A DNA stretch of 64,000 bases from Clostridia bacterium (GTDB taxonomy: Bacteria > Bacillota > Clostridia > Oscillospirales > Acutalibacteraceae). Made by a program: the position numbers and the translations under genes. The stretch covers positions 29,086 through 93,085 of the forward strand of contig JAFWAC010000013.1 in the NCBI GenBank assembly GCA_017507805.1. Reading direction: 5' to 3'. Positions 32,046 to 41,602 of the stretch are shown piece by piece. The notes beneath the pieces are model-generated. The model did not search any database, was not told where the DNA came from, and saw only the letters and a list, made by a program, of their open reading frames with translations. Numbering within the stretch: the stretch's first letter is position 1; every line of letters starts with the position of its first letter.

Positions 32046-34271
32046 ATGAAAACCGAGCAATATATTATAAACGGAATGTCCTGTGCGGCGTGTTCGGCAT
32101 CGGTGCAAAGGGTGATAAGCCGTCTTGACGGTGTTACAGGCTGTGAGGTAAACCTGATTACAGGTAAAATGACTGTAACCTTTGATGAACAAAAGACCGG
32201 TCAGACCGATTTTGTTCGCGTGGTTGAAAAAGCAGGCTTTGGTATAGAACGCGATATACCCAAAAAGGAGATGCCAAAAGATAAAAAGACCGAGAAGGGG
32301 GAGTCGCCGTTACCAATTATAATTTCGGCAATATTCAGCCTTGCATTGCTTTATATTTCTATGGGACAGATGATTTTTGGTAATGTTCCGTTGCCGCAGA
32401 TTATTAATATGGATACTCAACCCTATAATTTTGCCATTACTCAAGCGTTGCTTGCGTGTCCGGCGCTGTTTTTTGGCAGAAAATTTTTCACAAAGGGGAT
32501 ACCTTTGCTTTTGAGAGGTCACCCGAATATGGACTCGCTTGTAGCTGTGGGTGCGGGAGCTTCACTTGGGTACAGTGTAGTTATGACTTATTGCATAAGC
32601 AGTAATCCCCACGCGGTGCATAATCTTTATTATGAATCGGTAGCGGTAGTGATAACCCTTGTAATGCTGGGTAGGTTTTTTGAGGGCAGAAGCCGCCGCA
32701 AAACTGCTGATGCAATAAAAAAGCTTATGGAGCTGTCCCCCGATACAGGAATAGTTTTGCGAAACGGTAAGGAGCTGACTGTTCCTACCGGGGAAATAAA
32801 TGTTGATGAGATTTTAGTTGTAAAGCCGGGCGCTAAAATCCCTTTGGACGGTATCGTAACCGAGGGTAGCAGTAGCTGTGATGAGGCAATGCTAACAGGC
32901 GAAAGCCTTCCGGTGGAAAAAACGGTTGGTGATAAGGTTACGGGCGGCAGTATAAACCTTAACGGACTTTTGTATGTCAAGGTAACTCATACAGGGGAAA
33001 ACACAGCACTTGCAAAGATAATCAGATTTGTTGAGGACGCACAGAGTAAAAAAGCACCCATCTCTAAAACTGCAGATAGAGTAGCAGGTATATTTGTTCC
33101 TGCGGTAATTGCAGTGGCTTTGGTTTCTGCTTTGATGTGGTTCGTATTTGGAGGTCAGTCCATTTCCTTTGTGCTTAAAATTTTCACAAGTGTTCTGGTG
33201 GTTGCCTGTCCCTGTGCTTTGGGGCTTGCCACTCCCACTGCCGTTATGGTGGGGACGGGACTTGGCGCCGCTAACGGTATACTCATACGCAACGGTGAGG
33301 TTTTGGAAACCACACATAAAATAAAGGCGGCTGTTTTCGATAAAACAGGTACAGTAACTGAGGGCAAGGCTGCGGTTTCTGAGATTGTTTCCGATAATAG
33401 GGAATTGCTTATCAGCCTTGCGGCAACGGCAGAAAGCGGCTCGGACCATCCCTTGGCAAGGGCGGTCACTGAATATGCCAAGAAACAGGGAATAGCTGTC
33501 ACCCAAAAGCCCGATGAATTTCAAAATATACCCGGAAAGGGTATAAAATGTCTTGTAAACAATGAAGCTTTGATTGTGGGAAAAGTTGAGCTTTTAAGTG
33601 AAAACGGCATTGACGCGGAAAAGTACCTGTCACATTCACAGGAATTGGCACAACAGGGCAAATCCCTGATTTTTGTAGCCTTCGGTGGTAGAGCGTTAGG
33701 TGTAATCGCTATTTCCGACCAAATAAAGAAAAGCTCAGCCCAGGCGTTTAAAGAATTAAGGTCAATGGGAATAAAAACGGTGCTTTTGTCCGGTGATAAC
33801 AGACCTTGCGCCGAATATATCGGCAGTATTGTTTCTGCTGATGAGGTTTATGCTGAGGTTTTGCCCGAGGATAAGGCGCGCATAGTCGCAGATATACGCA
33901 AAAAATACGGTACCGTTATGATGGTTGGTGACGGTATAAACGATGCCCCTGCTTTAAGCGAGGCTGATGTCGGCTGTGCAATAGGCGGCGGCAGTGATAT
34001 TGCTATTGAGGCGGCAGATATTGTTTTAATGAAAAACGATCCGTGCGATGCGGCAAGAGCAGTGAATTTAAGCCGCTTGACCGTAAGAAATATAAAGCAA
34101 AATCTTTTCTGGGCTTTTTGCTATAATACGGTTTGTATTCCCATAGCCGCCGGTTTGCTTTATGTTTTCGGAGGCCCGCTTTTAAGCCCGATGCTGGCAG
34201 GGCTTGCAATGTCGCTAAGCTCTGTATTTGTTGTGGGAAATGCTTTAAGATTGAGAGGTAAAAGGCTATGA
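32046..34271 (+). CDS. copA: Copper-exporting P-type ATPase
   Basis: The 741-residue protein begins with one heavy-metal-associated domain ([13 protein letters not shown]13 and C16). Membrane helices follow, with the transport motif [12 protein letters not shown] near residue 388, the phosphorylation site [11 protein letters not shown] near 431, the HP motif [11 protein letters not shown] and the hinge [12 protein letters not shown]. These identify a P1B-1 Cu+ exporter. GAGGTG precedes ATG. It is the first gene under the CsoR operator and overlaps csoR by four bases. Confidence 0.97.
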   Translation: MKTEQYIINGMSCAACSASVQRVISRLDGVTGCEVNLITGKMTVTFDEQKTGQTDFVRVVEKAGFGIERDIPKKEMPKDKKTEKGESPLPIIISAIFSLALLYISMGQMIFGNVPLPQIINMDTQPYNFAITQALLACPALFFGRKFFTKGIPLLLRGHPNMDSLVAVGAGASLGYSVVMTYCISSNPHAVHNLYYESVAVVITLVMLGRFFEGRSRRKTADAIKKLMELSPDTGIVLRNGKELTVPTGEINVDEILVVKPGAKIPLDGIVTEGSSSCDEAMLTGESLPVEKTVGDKVTGGSINLNGLLYVKVTHTGENTALAKIIRFVEDAQSKKAPISKTADRVAGIFVPAVIAVALVSALMWFVFGGQSISFVLKIFTSVLVVACPCALGLATPTAVMVGTGLGAANGILIRNGEVLETTHKIKAAVFDKTGTVTEGKAAVSEIVSDNRELLISLAATAESGSDHPLARAVTEYAKKQGIAVTQKPDEFQNIPGKGIKCLVNNEALIVGKVELLSENGIDAEKYLSHSQELAQQGKSLIFVAFGGRALGVIAISDQIKKSSAQAFKELRSMGIKTVLLSGDNRPCAEYIGSIVSADEVYAEVLPEDKARIVADIRKKYGTVMMVGDGINDAPALSEADVGCAIGGGSDIAIEAADIVLMKNDPCDAARAVNLSRLTVRNIKQNLFWAFCYNTVCIPIAAGLLYVFGGPLLSPMLAGLAMSLSSVFVVGNALRLRGKRL

Positions 34272-34564
34272 GTGAATGCTGTGCAAAAAAGCAAAAGCAC
34301 CGCGAGCAGACTGAATACCGTTCTTTAATCAACCGCCTTAACAGAATAGAGGGACAGGTAAGGGGCATCAAAAATATGCTCGATACCGATGCCTACTGTA
34401 CCGATATTATTACACAGGTTTCGGCGGTACAGGCGGCGCTTAATTCCTTTAATAAGGAGCTTCTTTCAAGCCATATACATAGCTGTGTGGCTGAAAATAT
34501 AAGACAGGGCAACAACGAAGTCATAGACGAGCTTGTTGCAACACTGCAAAAATTAATGAAATAG
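34268..34564 (+). CDS. csoR: Copper-sensing repressor CsoR
   Basis: This 98-residue all-helical repressor has the Cu(I)-binding Cys-His-Cys triad in DAYCTDII and SHIHSCV, and the family's [19 protein letters not shown] helix for DNA contact. An extra CC pair lies at the N-terminus. It would repress the whole operon through the palindrome at 31995-32011, an autoregulated arrangement common in Firmicutes. Confidence 0.94.
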   Translation: MSECCAKKQKHREQTEYRSLINRLNRIEGQVRGIKNMLDTDAYCTDIITQVSAVQAALNSFNKELLSSHIHSCVAENIRQGNNEVIDELVATLQKLMK

Positions 34565-34575
34565 GAGAATTTAAA

Positions 34576-34773
34576 ATGATTTACAAAATTTCTGTACCCG
34601 ATATGCACTGTGAAAAATGCTTAAGCCGTATTAATTCTGCCCTCAGCGATGCCGGAATAAGCTTTACGGCAGAGCTTCAAAACAAAACCGTTACGGTGGA
34701 CGGCTGTGAGCATTGCCTTAAAACTGCACTTGCCGAGCTTGAGGATTTAGGCTTTACACCTCAAGTGCAATAA
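34576..34773 (+). CDS. copZ: Copper chaperone CopZ-like protein
   Basis: This 65-residue heavy-metal-associated domain has the metal site MHCEKC (C12 and C15 region) and a ferredoxin-like beta-alpha-beta pattern. It hands Cu+ to CopA or CsoR. A further CEHC pair at about residues 48-51 is not a standard CopZ feature and might widen metal binding. It starts 11 bases after csoR with GGAG upstream. Confidence 0.9.
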   Translation: MIYKISVPDMHCEKCLSRINSALSDAGISFTAELQNKTVTVDGCEHCLKTALAELEDLGFTPQVQ

Positions 34774-34802
34774 TTGACATAAGCAATAAAAAATAGTATA
34801 AT
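34774..34802 (+). promoter_or_regulatory. Promoter upstream of the 34891 gene
   Basis: TTGACA (34774-34779), 17 bases, TATAAT (34797-34802), with a leader of about 80 bases. Confidence 0.65.
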
Positions 34803-34890
34803 ATAATTTAAATTTGACATTGTCTTTTTATTCCCTCACGCATAGTATGTAATGGGTTAATACCTTATTTTTATACAAAGAGGGAAAAAC

Positions 34891-35235
34891 ATGGTAGAAC
34901 TGTTATTTTTCATATTTGTGCTTTTGCTCGCGGTTTTAGGTCTTGCCGAGCTTATACATTCGGTGAAGCTGTGTCTGCTTGCTCCTAAGGAAGCCGCTAT
35001 TTCCTATAAGATTATTTTTCTTAAAGGCAGTTTGCCTCAGCACCAGCTTAAAATAGCGGTGGAGCAGAGCGCATGGTCAGGGAAAAAGTTGACCGGGAAT
35101 ATAATTGCAGTCAATTCCTTTTTGGAGGGCGAGGCTCTGGAGGAATGTCGCTTTATAGCGCAAAAAAACGGTGTGATTTTCTGTTCTGCAGAGGAGCTTT
35201 GTGACCAGATAATGCTGATAAGCGGTAAAACCTAA
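34891..35235 (+). CDS. Small membrane-anchored protein of unknown function
   Basis: This 114-residue protein has one N-terminal membrane helix (about residues 3-22, ELLFFIFVLLLAVLGLAELI) and a mixed cytoplasmic domain with no recognised motif. AGAGGG precedes ATG. It lies 19 bases before recD2 and probably shares its transcript, but no functional link is evident. Confidence 0.72.
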   Translation: MVELLFFIFVLLLAVLGLAELIHSVKLCLLAPKEAAISYKIIFLKGSLPQHQLKIAVEQSAWSGKKLTGNIIAVNSFLEGEALEECRFIAQKNGVIFCSAEELCDQIMLISGKT

Positions 35236-35254
35236 AAAAGAAAGGACGGTATAA

Positions 35255-37486
35255 ATGCAGGATACATACACCCCTGACGGCAAGCAACTGCTTGTTGGTA
35301 CAGTGCATCATATTACCTTTAAAAATGAATCCAACTGTTATACCGTTGCCGAGGTAAAGACCGATAAGGAGCTTGTGACCGTGGTAGGTATTTTCCCCTT
35401 TTTGCATGAGGGGGACAGGGTGGAGTTTCTCGGTAATTATACCGTTCACCCTACATACGGTCAGCAGTTCAGTGCAGAAGCCTTTGAAAAGAAGGTTCCC
35501 GAAAATGCGGCGGCAATATTAAGATACCTTTCAGCAGGTGCTGTCAAGGGTATCGGTCCTGCAACTGCGGCGAAAATTGTTGAAAAATTCGGTGCGGAAG
35601 CACTTGATGTAATTCAGAACAGACCGATGGAGCTGACCTGTATTAAGGGTATAACCGCAGAAAAGGCTATGACCTTTTCGGAGGAATATAAACAGCAGTA
35701 CGGTATCAGGGATATTATGCTTCTGCTCTCAAAGTACAAGGTAAGCCCCGACAGGTGTCTTGGGATATACAGAAGATTTGGTGAAAGAGCTGTCGATATT
35801 ATTAAATCAAACCCCTATGTGCTTTGTGAGGAGGGTATTGATTTCAGCTTTGAAACTGCAGAGGATATTGCCGCCGATTTTGATTTTGAGCGTGACAGCG
35901 AGCTTCGTGTGGCGGCAGGTCTCGAGTATGTTTTGAGGAAAAATCTTGCGAACGGTCACACCTGTCTGCCAAGAGAGAAATTCATTGCGGTTTCCTGTAA
36001 GCTGCTCGAATGTAAAGAAAGCACGGTTGAAATATGCTGTGATAAGCTGATAGAAGCCCTTAGAATTTCCTGTAAGGTCATAAGCGGTAAGGAATATCTT
36101 TCCATACCTACCTACCATTCGGCAGAGCAGCACATTGCCGCAAGACTGCTTTCGGTTAAAAGGTATGTGAATTCCTCTGTCACGGTTGATGAGCTTGAAA
36201 TTCAAAATGTTGAAAACCGTTTACATATCAGCTTTGAGGAGCTGCAACGCAGAGCAATTTTTGAAGCCTTTGACAGCGGAATTCTTGTTCTCACCGGTGG
36301 ACCCGGAACAGGTAAAACCACCACACTTAACGCAATTATAAAGCTTTTTGAAAGCCGTAATCTTGAGATTGAGCTTGCGGCACCCACCGGCAGAGCAGCC
36401 AAACGAATGACCGAGCTTACAGGCAGAGAGGCAAAAACCATCCACCGCCTTTTAGAGGTTGAGTGGGGAGAGGGAGAAGAACGCAGATTTTCCCGTAACG
36501 AGAAAAATCCCCTTAACTGCGATGTCATAATTGTGGACGAGGCTTCGATGATAGACGCTTTGCTGTTTGATGACCTGCTAAAGGCATTAAGGCTTTCCTG
36601 CAGGATAATCCTTGTGGGTGATTCAGACCAGCTTCCGAGTATAGGTGCCGGAAATGTACTTGGTGATATTTTGGCATCAGAGGCTTTCCCGTCAATAAGG
36701 CTTAAAAAGGTTTTCAGACAGGCAATGCAAAGCAAGATAATCTCAAATGCCCATGCTATAATAAATAACTCCGAGGCGGATTTTTCCGCCAAGGATTCGG
36801 ATTGCTTTTTCCTGCCCCGACACGACCGTTATTCAGCGGTTGAAACTGTGGTGCAGCTTATAGCCGAAAGATTACCTGCGGCATACGGGGTAAATCCTCT
36901 TTCGAGTGTGCAGATTTTGTGTCCCTCACGAATGCTGGATACGGGAACGGTCAACCTTAACAATCTTTTGCAGGAACGGCTTAATCCTCACAAAAAAGGA
37001 CAGCAGCAAATGTTTTTCAAGGGCTTTTACCTGCGTGTAGGTGATAAGGTTATGCAGATTAAGAATAATTATGATTTGCAGTACCTTAAGGATAACGGTG
37101 AGTACGGTAACGGCGTTTTTAACGGCGATGTAGGCTATATCACCGAAATCGATATGCGGGGCGGAATTCTTAAGGCGCGGTTTGATGACCGCGTTGTAAC
37201 CTATTTTTCAGAGGATTTGGGACAGCTTGAGCTGGCTTATGCCGTAACCGTACATAAAAGTCAGGGCAGTGAATATGATTATGTGATTTTGCCGCTTTTG
37301 GATGTGCCGTCCAAGCTTAAATACCGCAATCTTTTGTATACAGCGGTGACAAGGGCTAAAAAAATGCTGATTATTGTGGGTGAACGCTCGGTTTGGGACG
37401 AGATGGCGGCTAATGACCGCAAAACCCTTAGATATACAATGCTTAAAACCTTTATAGAGGAGGGCGCCCGTTCTGAAATGGGTTAA
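35255..37486 (+). CDS. recD2: RecD2-type ATP-dependent DNA helicase
   Basis: This 743-residue helicase has the RecD2 plan: an N-terminal OB-like region (about 1-85), helix-hairpin-helix repeats (GAVKGIGPATAAKIVEKFG, then TCIKGITAEKA), and SF1B motifs with Walker A GGPGTGKTTTL near 347, Walker B VDEASMID, GDSDQLPSIG and the C-terminal AVTVHKSQGSEYD and YTAVTRAKK. It works without RecBC in repair and replication-fork processing. It overlaps the likely comF start by 14 bases. Confidence 0.95.
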   Translation: MQDTYTPDGKQLLVGTVHHITFKNESNCYTVAEVKTDKELVTVVGIFPFLHEGDRVEFLGNYTVHPTYGQQFSAEAFEKKVPENAAAILRYLSAGAVKGIGPATAAKIVEKFGAEALDVIQNRPMELTCIKGITAEKAMTFSEEYKQQYGIRDIMLLLSKYKVSPDRCLGIYRRFGERAVDIIKSNPYVLCEEGIDFSFETAEDIAADFDFERDSELRVAAGLEYVLRKNLANGHTCLPREKFIAVSCKLLECKESTVEICCDKLIEALRISCKVISGKEYLSIPTYHSAEQHIAARLLSVKRYVNSSVTVDELEIQNVENRLHISFEELQRRAIFEAFDSGILVLTGGPGTGKTTTLNAIIKLFESRNLEIELAAPTGRAAKRMTELTGREAKTIHRLLEVEWGEGEERRFSRNEKNPLNCDVIIVDEASMIDALLFDDLLKALRLSCRIILVGDSDQLPSIGAGNVLGDILASEAFPSIRLKKVFRQAMQSKIISNAHAIINNSEADFSAKDSDCFFLPRHDRYSAVETVVQLIAERLPAAYGVNPLSSVQILCPSRMLDTGTVNLNNLLQERLNPHKKGQQQMFFKGFYLRVGDKVMQIKNNYDLQYLKDNGEYGNGVFNGDVGYITEIDMRGGILKARFDDRVVTYFSEDLGQLELAYAVTVHKSQGSEYDYVILPLLDVPSKLKYRNLLYTAVTRAKKMLIIVGERSVWDEMAANDRKTLRYTMLKTFIEEGARSEMG

Positions 37487-38177
37487 TGAGATAATACAGA
37501 CCTTTTATCCCAACACCTGCGTGGGGTGCGGAGATGTAATAGGGTTTGACGAGGGCTTTTGCGATTACTGCTTTGAGGAGCTTGAACAAACCGCTACCGA
37601 CAGGCTTTGCGTAAAATGCGGTGAGCCTAAAAAGGAATGTGCTTGTAACAGACGGGTGCTTTGTTTTAGCGGCTGTGCTTCTCCCTTTTATAATAAAGGG
37701 GTTGCCAAAAAGGCAATGTATGCTTTTAAGTTCAGAAAAAAGGAAGCTTATTTCAAACTATTTGCGCGGCAAATGGCACTTTGCGTGAAACAGAATTTTC
37801 ACGGTATAAGCTTTGACGCGGTTTGCTGTGTGCCTCTTTCGAGAATGAAAAGGCTTTTCCGCGGATATAACCAAAGCGAGGTTTTGGCAAAGGAAATTGC
37901 TAAAATTTTGGGTATTCCTTTTTTGGACGGTATTTTAACCGCGAAATACAGATTTGCCACCCAACACTCGCTTAATCCAAAGGAGCGCTTTGAAAAGCTG
38001 CGCGGAATATACGGCTTCAAATTCAACACCGAAGCCAAAACAGTTTTACTTGTCGATGATATACGCACAACCGGAGCAACACTTAACGAATGTGCAAAAC
38101 AGCTTTTGATTTCAGGTGCGGACAAGGTTTATTGCGTGACAGGTCTTTTAACCACTAACAGAAAGGAAAGGAAATAG
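37473..38177 (+). CDS. comF: ComF-family amidophosphoribosyltransferase-like protein
   Basis: ComF proteins have an N-terminal zinc ribbon and a phosphoribosyltransferase domain and help DNA uptake in competence. Here the zinc ribbon is C-V-G-C with CDYC, then CVKCG and CAC. The PRPP loop VLLVDDIRTTGATLNEC lies near residue 190. The GTG at 37521 would remove the first zinc cysteine, so the start must be upstream; the best candidate is CTG 37473 (KWVNEIIQTFYPNTC) behind GGAGG. This is an unusual start inside recD2. Confidence 0.85.
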   Translation: MKWVNEIIQTFYPNTCVGCGDVIGFDEGFCDYCFEELEQTATDRLCVKCGEPKKECACNRRVLCFSGCASPFYNKGVAKKAMYAFKFRKKEAYFKLFARQMALCVKQNFHGISFDAVCCVPLSRMKRLFRGYNQSEVLAKEIAKILGIPFLDGILTAKYRFATQHSLNPKERFEKLRGIYGFKFNTEAKTVLLVDDIRTTGATLNECAKQLLISGADKVYCVTGLLTTNRKERK

Positions 38178-39200
38178 ATGGCAACTGATATAGGAATAGA
38201 TTTGGGAACCTCCAAAACCGTTATTTTTTCAAGCTCCAAAATTGTGCTGGAGCTTCCTAACACCGTGACCGTGGATGCGGAAAGCTGGGAGCCGGTATAT
38301 TTCGGTGAAAAGGCAAAGCAGACACTTGGCAGAACACCCGACAGTCTGACCTGTGTTAATCCCATCGAGCATGGGGTTATAGCAGATTATTATATTGCTG
38401 AAGCCATGCTTAAAAATTATATGCATCAGGCATTCGGAAGCAAGATTTTGCGCCCGCGCATAATGGCAACCCTGCCTGCAGGACTCACAGAGCTTCAGCA
38501 CCATTCTCTTGCAAATGTTGTGGAATCCGCAGGAGGAAGGAACATCTCGGTAATCGAGGGACCTCTTGCAATCGCCTTCGGCTTGGGGCTCGATTTTTCC
38601 GAGCCGCACGGCTCGCTTATAGTGGATATTGGTGCGGGTACCACCGATATAGCCGTTATCTCAATGGGGGGTATAGCGGTGTGTGATTCCTTTAAAACCG
38701 CCTCCCTTGATTTTGATGCCCAGATTATGAGGTATGTTCGTAAGGAATATAATATTGAAATCGGACCCCTTACAGCGGAGGCAATTAAAATTAAGATAGG
38801 TACAGCCGTTAAGCGCGATATTGAGGTTGCTATGCTTGCTAAGGGCAGAAATGTTTTCTCAGGTCTGCCCGAAAGCTTTGAAATTTCAAGCAGTGAGGTT
38901 TATGAAGCAATAATTGATACCGTTAATACTATCTGTAATGCTATAAGACAGGTGCTTAATAAGACCGATCCGGATTTGGTTGCCGATATTATTAATGACG
39001 GTATGTACCTTGCAGGCGGCGGCTCTTGCCTTTTCGGTATGGCGCAAAAGCTAAAGGATTATACGGGGCTTAAGGTGCACACTCTGGAGGAGCCTGCTTA
39101 CAGCGTAGTTAAAGGGGCGGCCGTGGCTCTTAAAAAGCCTGAGCTGCTTAAGAATGTTGATTATCAGATGCGTTCAATAAAGGAGCTCGAAATAGAGTGA
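38178..39200 (+). CDS. MreB-family rod-shape protein
   Basis: This 340-residue actin-fold ATPase has the phosphate loops IGIDLGTSKTVIF (about residues 5-17) and IVDIGAGTTDIAVIS (about 150-164), an adenosine motif YLAGGGSCLFGMAQ near 275, and an EGPLAIAFGLG segment. MreB-like filaments guide lateral wall synthesis. Residue identity to MreB, Mbl or MreBH cannot be decided by eye. AAAGGAAAGG precedes ATG right after comF, so it may be co-transcribed with recD2 and comF. Confidence 0.9.
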   Translation: MATDIGIDLGTSKTVIFSSSKIVLELPNTVTVDAESWEPVYFGEKAKQTLGRTPDSLTCVNPIEHGVIADYYIAEAMLKNYMHQAFGSKILRPRIMATLPAGLTELQHHSLANVVESAGGRNISVIEGPLAIAFGLGLDFSEPHGSLIVDIGAGTTDIAVISMGGIAVCDSFKTASLDFDAQIMRYVRKEYNIEIGPLTAEAIKIKIGTAVKRDIEVAMLAKGRNVFSGLPESFEISSSEVYEAIIDTVNTICNAIRQVLNKTDPDLVADIINDGMYLAGGGSCLFGMAQKLKDYTGLKVHTLEEPAYSVVKGAAVALKKPELLKNVDYQMRSIKELEIE

Positions 39201-39249
39201 TTTTACCAATTTAAAGCTTTAAACTACTAAAGTTTGTGCAAATTTACAA

Positions 39250-39278
39250 TTGTAAAATTTTGAAATTTGCTGTATTAT
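39250..39278 (+). promoter_or_regulatory. Aromatic amino acid operon promoter
   Basis: TTGTAA (39250-39255), 17 bases, TATTAT (39273-39278). The leader to the first gene is only about 25 bases and holds no T-box or attenuator. Confidence 0.55.
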
Positions 39279-39308
39279 ATTTATTGTATTTTAGAAGGGT
39301 GATATAAA

Positions 39309-40493
39309 ATGATTTCTGAAAAAATGACACAGCTCGGCAAAAAAAGGTCGGTTATAAGGGAACTTTTTGAATACGGTAATATGCGTAAAGCGCAGATAGG
39401 GGCTGAAAATGTTTTTGATTTCAGTCTCGGAAATCCAAGTATTCCTGCTCCTGAAATTGTGACCGAAACGATGCTCCGTTTAATAAAGGAAAAGGACACG
39501 GTTGCGCTTCACGGATATACCTCTGCACAGGGTGCGCTTCCCGTGAGACAGGCAATTTCGGACGATATTATAAACCGATTTTCGGCGGAAGCTAACCCTA
39601 ATCTTATTTATATGACCTGCGGTGCGGCGGCTTCACTTACGATTTCCTTGCACGCCCTTATTAATCAGGGGGACGAGGTAATCGTTTTAGCGCCCTTTTT
39701 CCCCGAGTACAGGGTGTTTGCCGAGAAGGCAGGCGCAATCCTCAAAATAGTTAAATGTCGCGAAGCGGATTTTCAGATAGACTTTGAAGCCCTCGGCAAA
39801 GCAATAAATTCAAAGACAAAGGCAATTATAGTCAATTCTCCGAATAACCCCAGCGGTGTTGTGCTGAGTGAAGCTTCTATACGCGGCTTGGCAGAGCTGC
39901 TCACCGCAAAATCCAAGGAATTTGGAAACGATATTTATATCATTGCGGACGAGCCGTACAGAGAGCTTGTATACGGTGATGTTTCAGTACCTTACATCCC
40001 GAATTACTATGATAATACAATAGTTTGTTATTCTTTCAGTAAATCGCTTTCACTTCCCGGTGAACGCATAGGGTATATTTTTGTTTCACCCAAGGTTTGT
40101 GACTGCGAAACGGTTTATGCGGCTGTTTGCGGTGCAGGCAGGGCATTAGGCTTTGTTTGCGCGCCCAGCCTTTTGCAATACACCGTGGCAGAGGTTTTGG
40201 GCAAGACCTCGGATATTGCGGTTTATGAAAAAAATCGCAACATTCTTTATGAGGCTTTAACCGATTACGGTTACACCGTTGCCCGACCTGACGGAGCTTT
40301 TTATCTGTTTATGAAATCCCCCGAGAGTGACGCAGGCGCCTTTTGCGAAAGGGCGAAAAAATATGAAATTCTTATTGTTCCGGGTGATGATTTCGGCTAC
40401 GAGGGCTATGTGCGGATTTGTTATTGCGTGAGTACCGAGATGATTTTAAAATCACTTGAGGGCTTTAAAAAATTATATGAGGAATACAGGTGA
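39309..40493 (+). CDS. PLP-dependent class I aminotransferase
   Basis: This 394-residue fold-type I enzyme has NSPNNPSGVVLSE, IIADEPYRELVY and the PLP lysine in CYSFSKSLSLPGERIGY (about residue 240). As first gene of a shikimate and Phe/Tyr operon it probably transaminates prephenate, phenylpyruvate or hydroxyphenylpyruvate. The substrate is inferred from context. AGAAGGGTG precedes ATG. It overlaps pheA by four bases. Confidence 0.88.
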   Translation: MISEKMTQLGKKRSVIRELFEYGNMRKAQIGAENVFDFSLGNPSIPAPEIVTETMLRLIKEKDTVALHGYTSAQGALPVRQAISDDIINRFSAEANPNLIYMTCGAAASLTISLHALINQGDEVIVLAPFFPEYRVFAEKAGAILKIVKCREADFQIDFEALGKAINSKTKAIIVNSPNNPSGVVLSEASIRGLAELLTAKSKEFGNDIYIIADEPYRELVYGDVSVPYIPNYYDNTIVCYSFSKSLSLPGERIGYIFVSPKVCDCETVYAAVCGAGRALGFVCAPSLLQYTVAEVLGKTSDIAVYEKNRNILYEALTDYGYTVARPDGAFYLFMKSPESDAGAFCERAKKYEILIVPGDDFGYEGYVRICYCVSTEMILKSLEGFKKLYEEYR

Positions 40494-41587
40494 TTACTGT
40501 GACAGAGCTTGAAAAAGCGCGTCAGAAAATAAATGATGTTGACAGGGAAATGGCAAGGCTTTTCTGCGAGAGAATGACGGCGGTGCGCACTGTTGCGGAG
40601 TATAAAAGGCTCCACGGCACACAGGTTTCAGACCCGGCACGCGAGGCAGAGGTTATAAAGCGTAATTCTGCCCTTTTGGAGGATGAGGAATTAAAATCCT
40701 ACTATGTGAATTTCTTGCAGCATAATATGGATTTGTCCAAAAGCTTTCAGCATCGGTTGTTAGAGGGAATGAAGGTGGCTTTCAGCGGTGTTGAGGGCGC
40801 GTTTGCCAGTATCGCCGCAAACCGAGTATTTCCCGATGCCCTTGCTGTGGCATATCCCGATTTCAAGTCGGCTTATGATTCGGTAGTAAGCGGCGAGGCG
40901 GATTGCGTTATACTGCCCATAGAAAACAGCTACAACGGCGATGTGGGGCAGGTTATGGATTTGGCGTTTTTCGGCCCGCTTTACATAAACGGAATTTATG
41001 ATATAGGTATAGTTCAGAATTTGCTTGCGGTAAAGGGAACAACCATGGACCAGGTAAAAACTGTTATAAGCCATCCTCAGGCATTGGGGCAATGTGCCGA
41101 TTATATAAGAAAGCATGGCTTTGAAACGGTTGAAGCGGTTAATACTGCTCTTGCCGCTAAGCAGGTGGCAGAATGGGGCAGACACGACATTGCCGCAATT
41201 GCGAGTGACGAGGCGGCTGAAAAATTCGAGCTTAAAAAATTGGAAGCTCATATTAATGAAAGCAATACCAATACTACACGCTTTGCTGTTTTTTCGCGAA
41301 GTGCAAAGGCTCCCTCGGCGGATGACAGCCGTTTTATAATGCTGTTCACGGTAACCCATAAGGCAGGCGCTTTGGGTAAGGCAATTTCTATCATAGGCGA
41401 GAACGGCTTTAACCTTCTGGCACTTAAAAGCCGCCCGACAAAGGATTCTATCTGGAGCTACTATTTTTATGCCGAGAGCGAGGGCAATATTAATAGCGAG
41501 GAAGGCAAAAAAATGCTTTCGGAGCTTAAAAAGGAATGCTCGCAGATAAAGGTTGTCGGCTCCTTTGAAAAGGAAATTTATTTGTAA
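40490..41587 (+). CDS. pheA: Chorismate mutase / prephenate dehydratase (P-protein)
   Basis: Three domains are visible in 365 residues: an AroQ-type chorismate mutase (about 4-85, ELEKARQKINDVDREMARLF), a prephenate dehydratase (about 93-270, VAFSGVEGAFA, ILPIENSYNGDV and the TRF-containing NTNTTRFAVFSR), and a C-terminal ACT domain (about 282-365, AGALGKAISIIGENGFNLLALKSRP) for phenylalanine feedback. Starts at GTG 40490 overlapping the previous stop; GTG 40499 is an alternative. It makes phenylpyruvate from chorismate. Confidence 0.94.
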   Translation: MITVTELEKARQKINDVDREMARLFCERMTAVRTVAEYKRLHGTQVSDPAREAEVIKRNSALLEDEELKSYYVNFLQHNMDLSKSFQHRLLEGMKVAFSGVEGAFASIAANRVFPDALAVAYPDFKSAYDSVVSGEADCVILPIENSYNGDVGQVMDLAFFGPLYINGIYDIGIVQNLLAVKGTTMDQVKTVISHPQALGQCADYIRKHGFETVEAVNTALAAKQVAEWGRHDIAAIASDEAAEKFELKKLEAHINESNTNTTRFAVFSRSAKAPSADDSRFIMLFTVTHKAGALGKAISIIGENGFNLLALKSRPTKDSIWSYYFYAESEGNINSEEGKKMLSELKKECSQIKVVGSFEKEIYL

Positions 41588-41602
41588 TTTGAGGTTTAGC
41601 TT

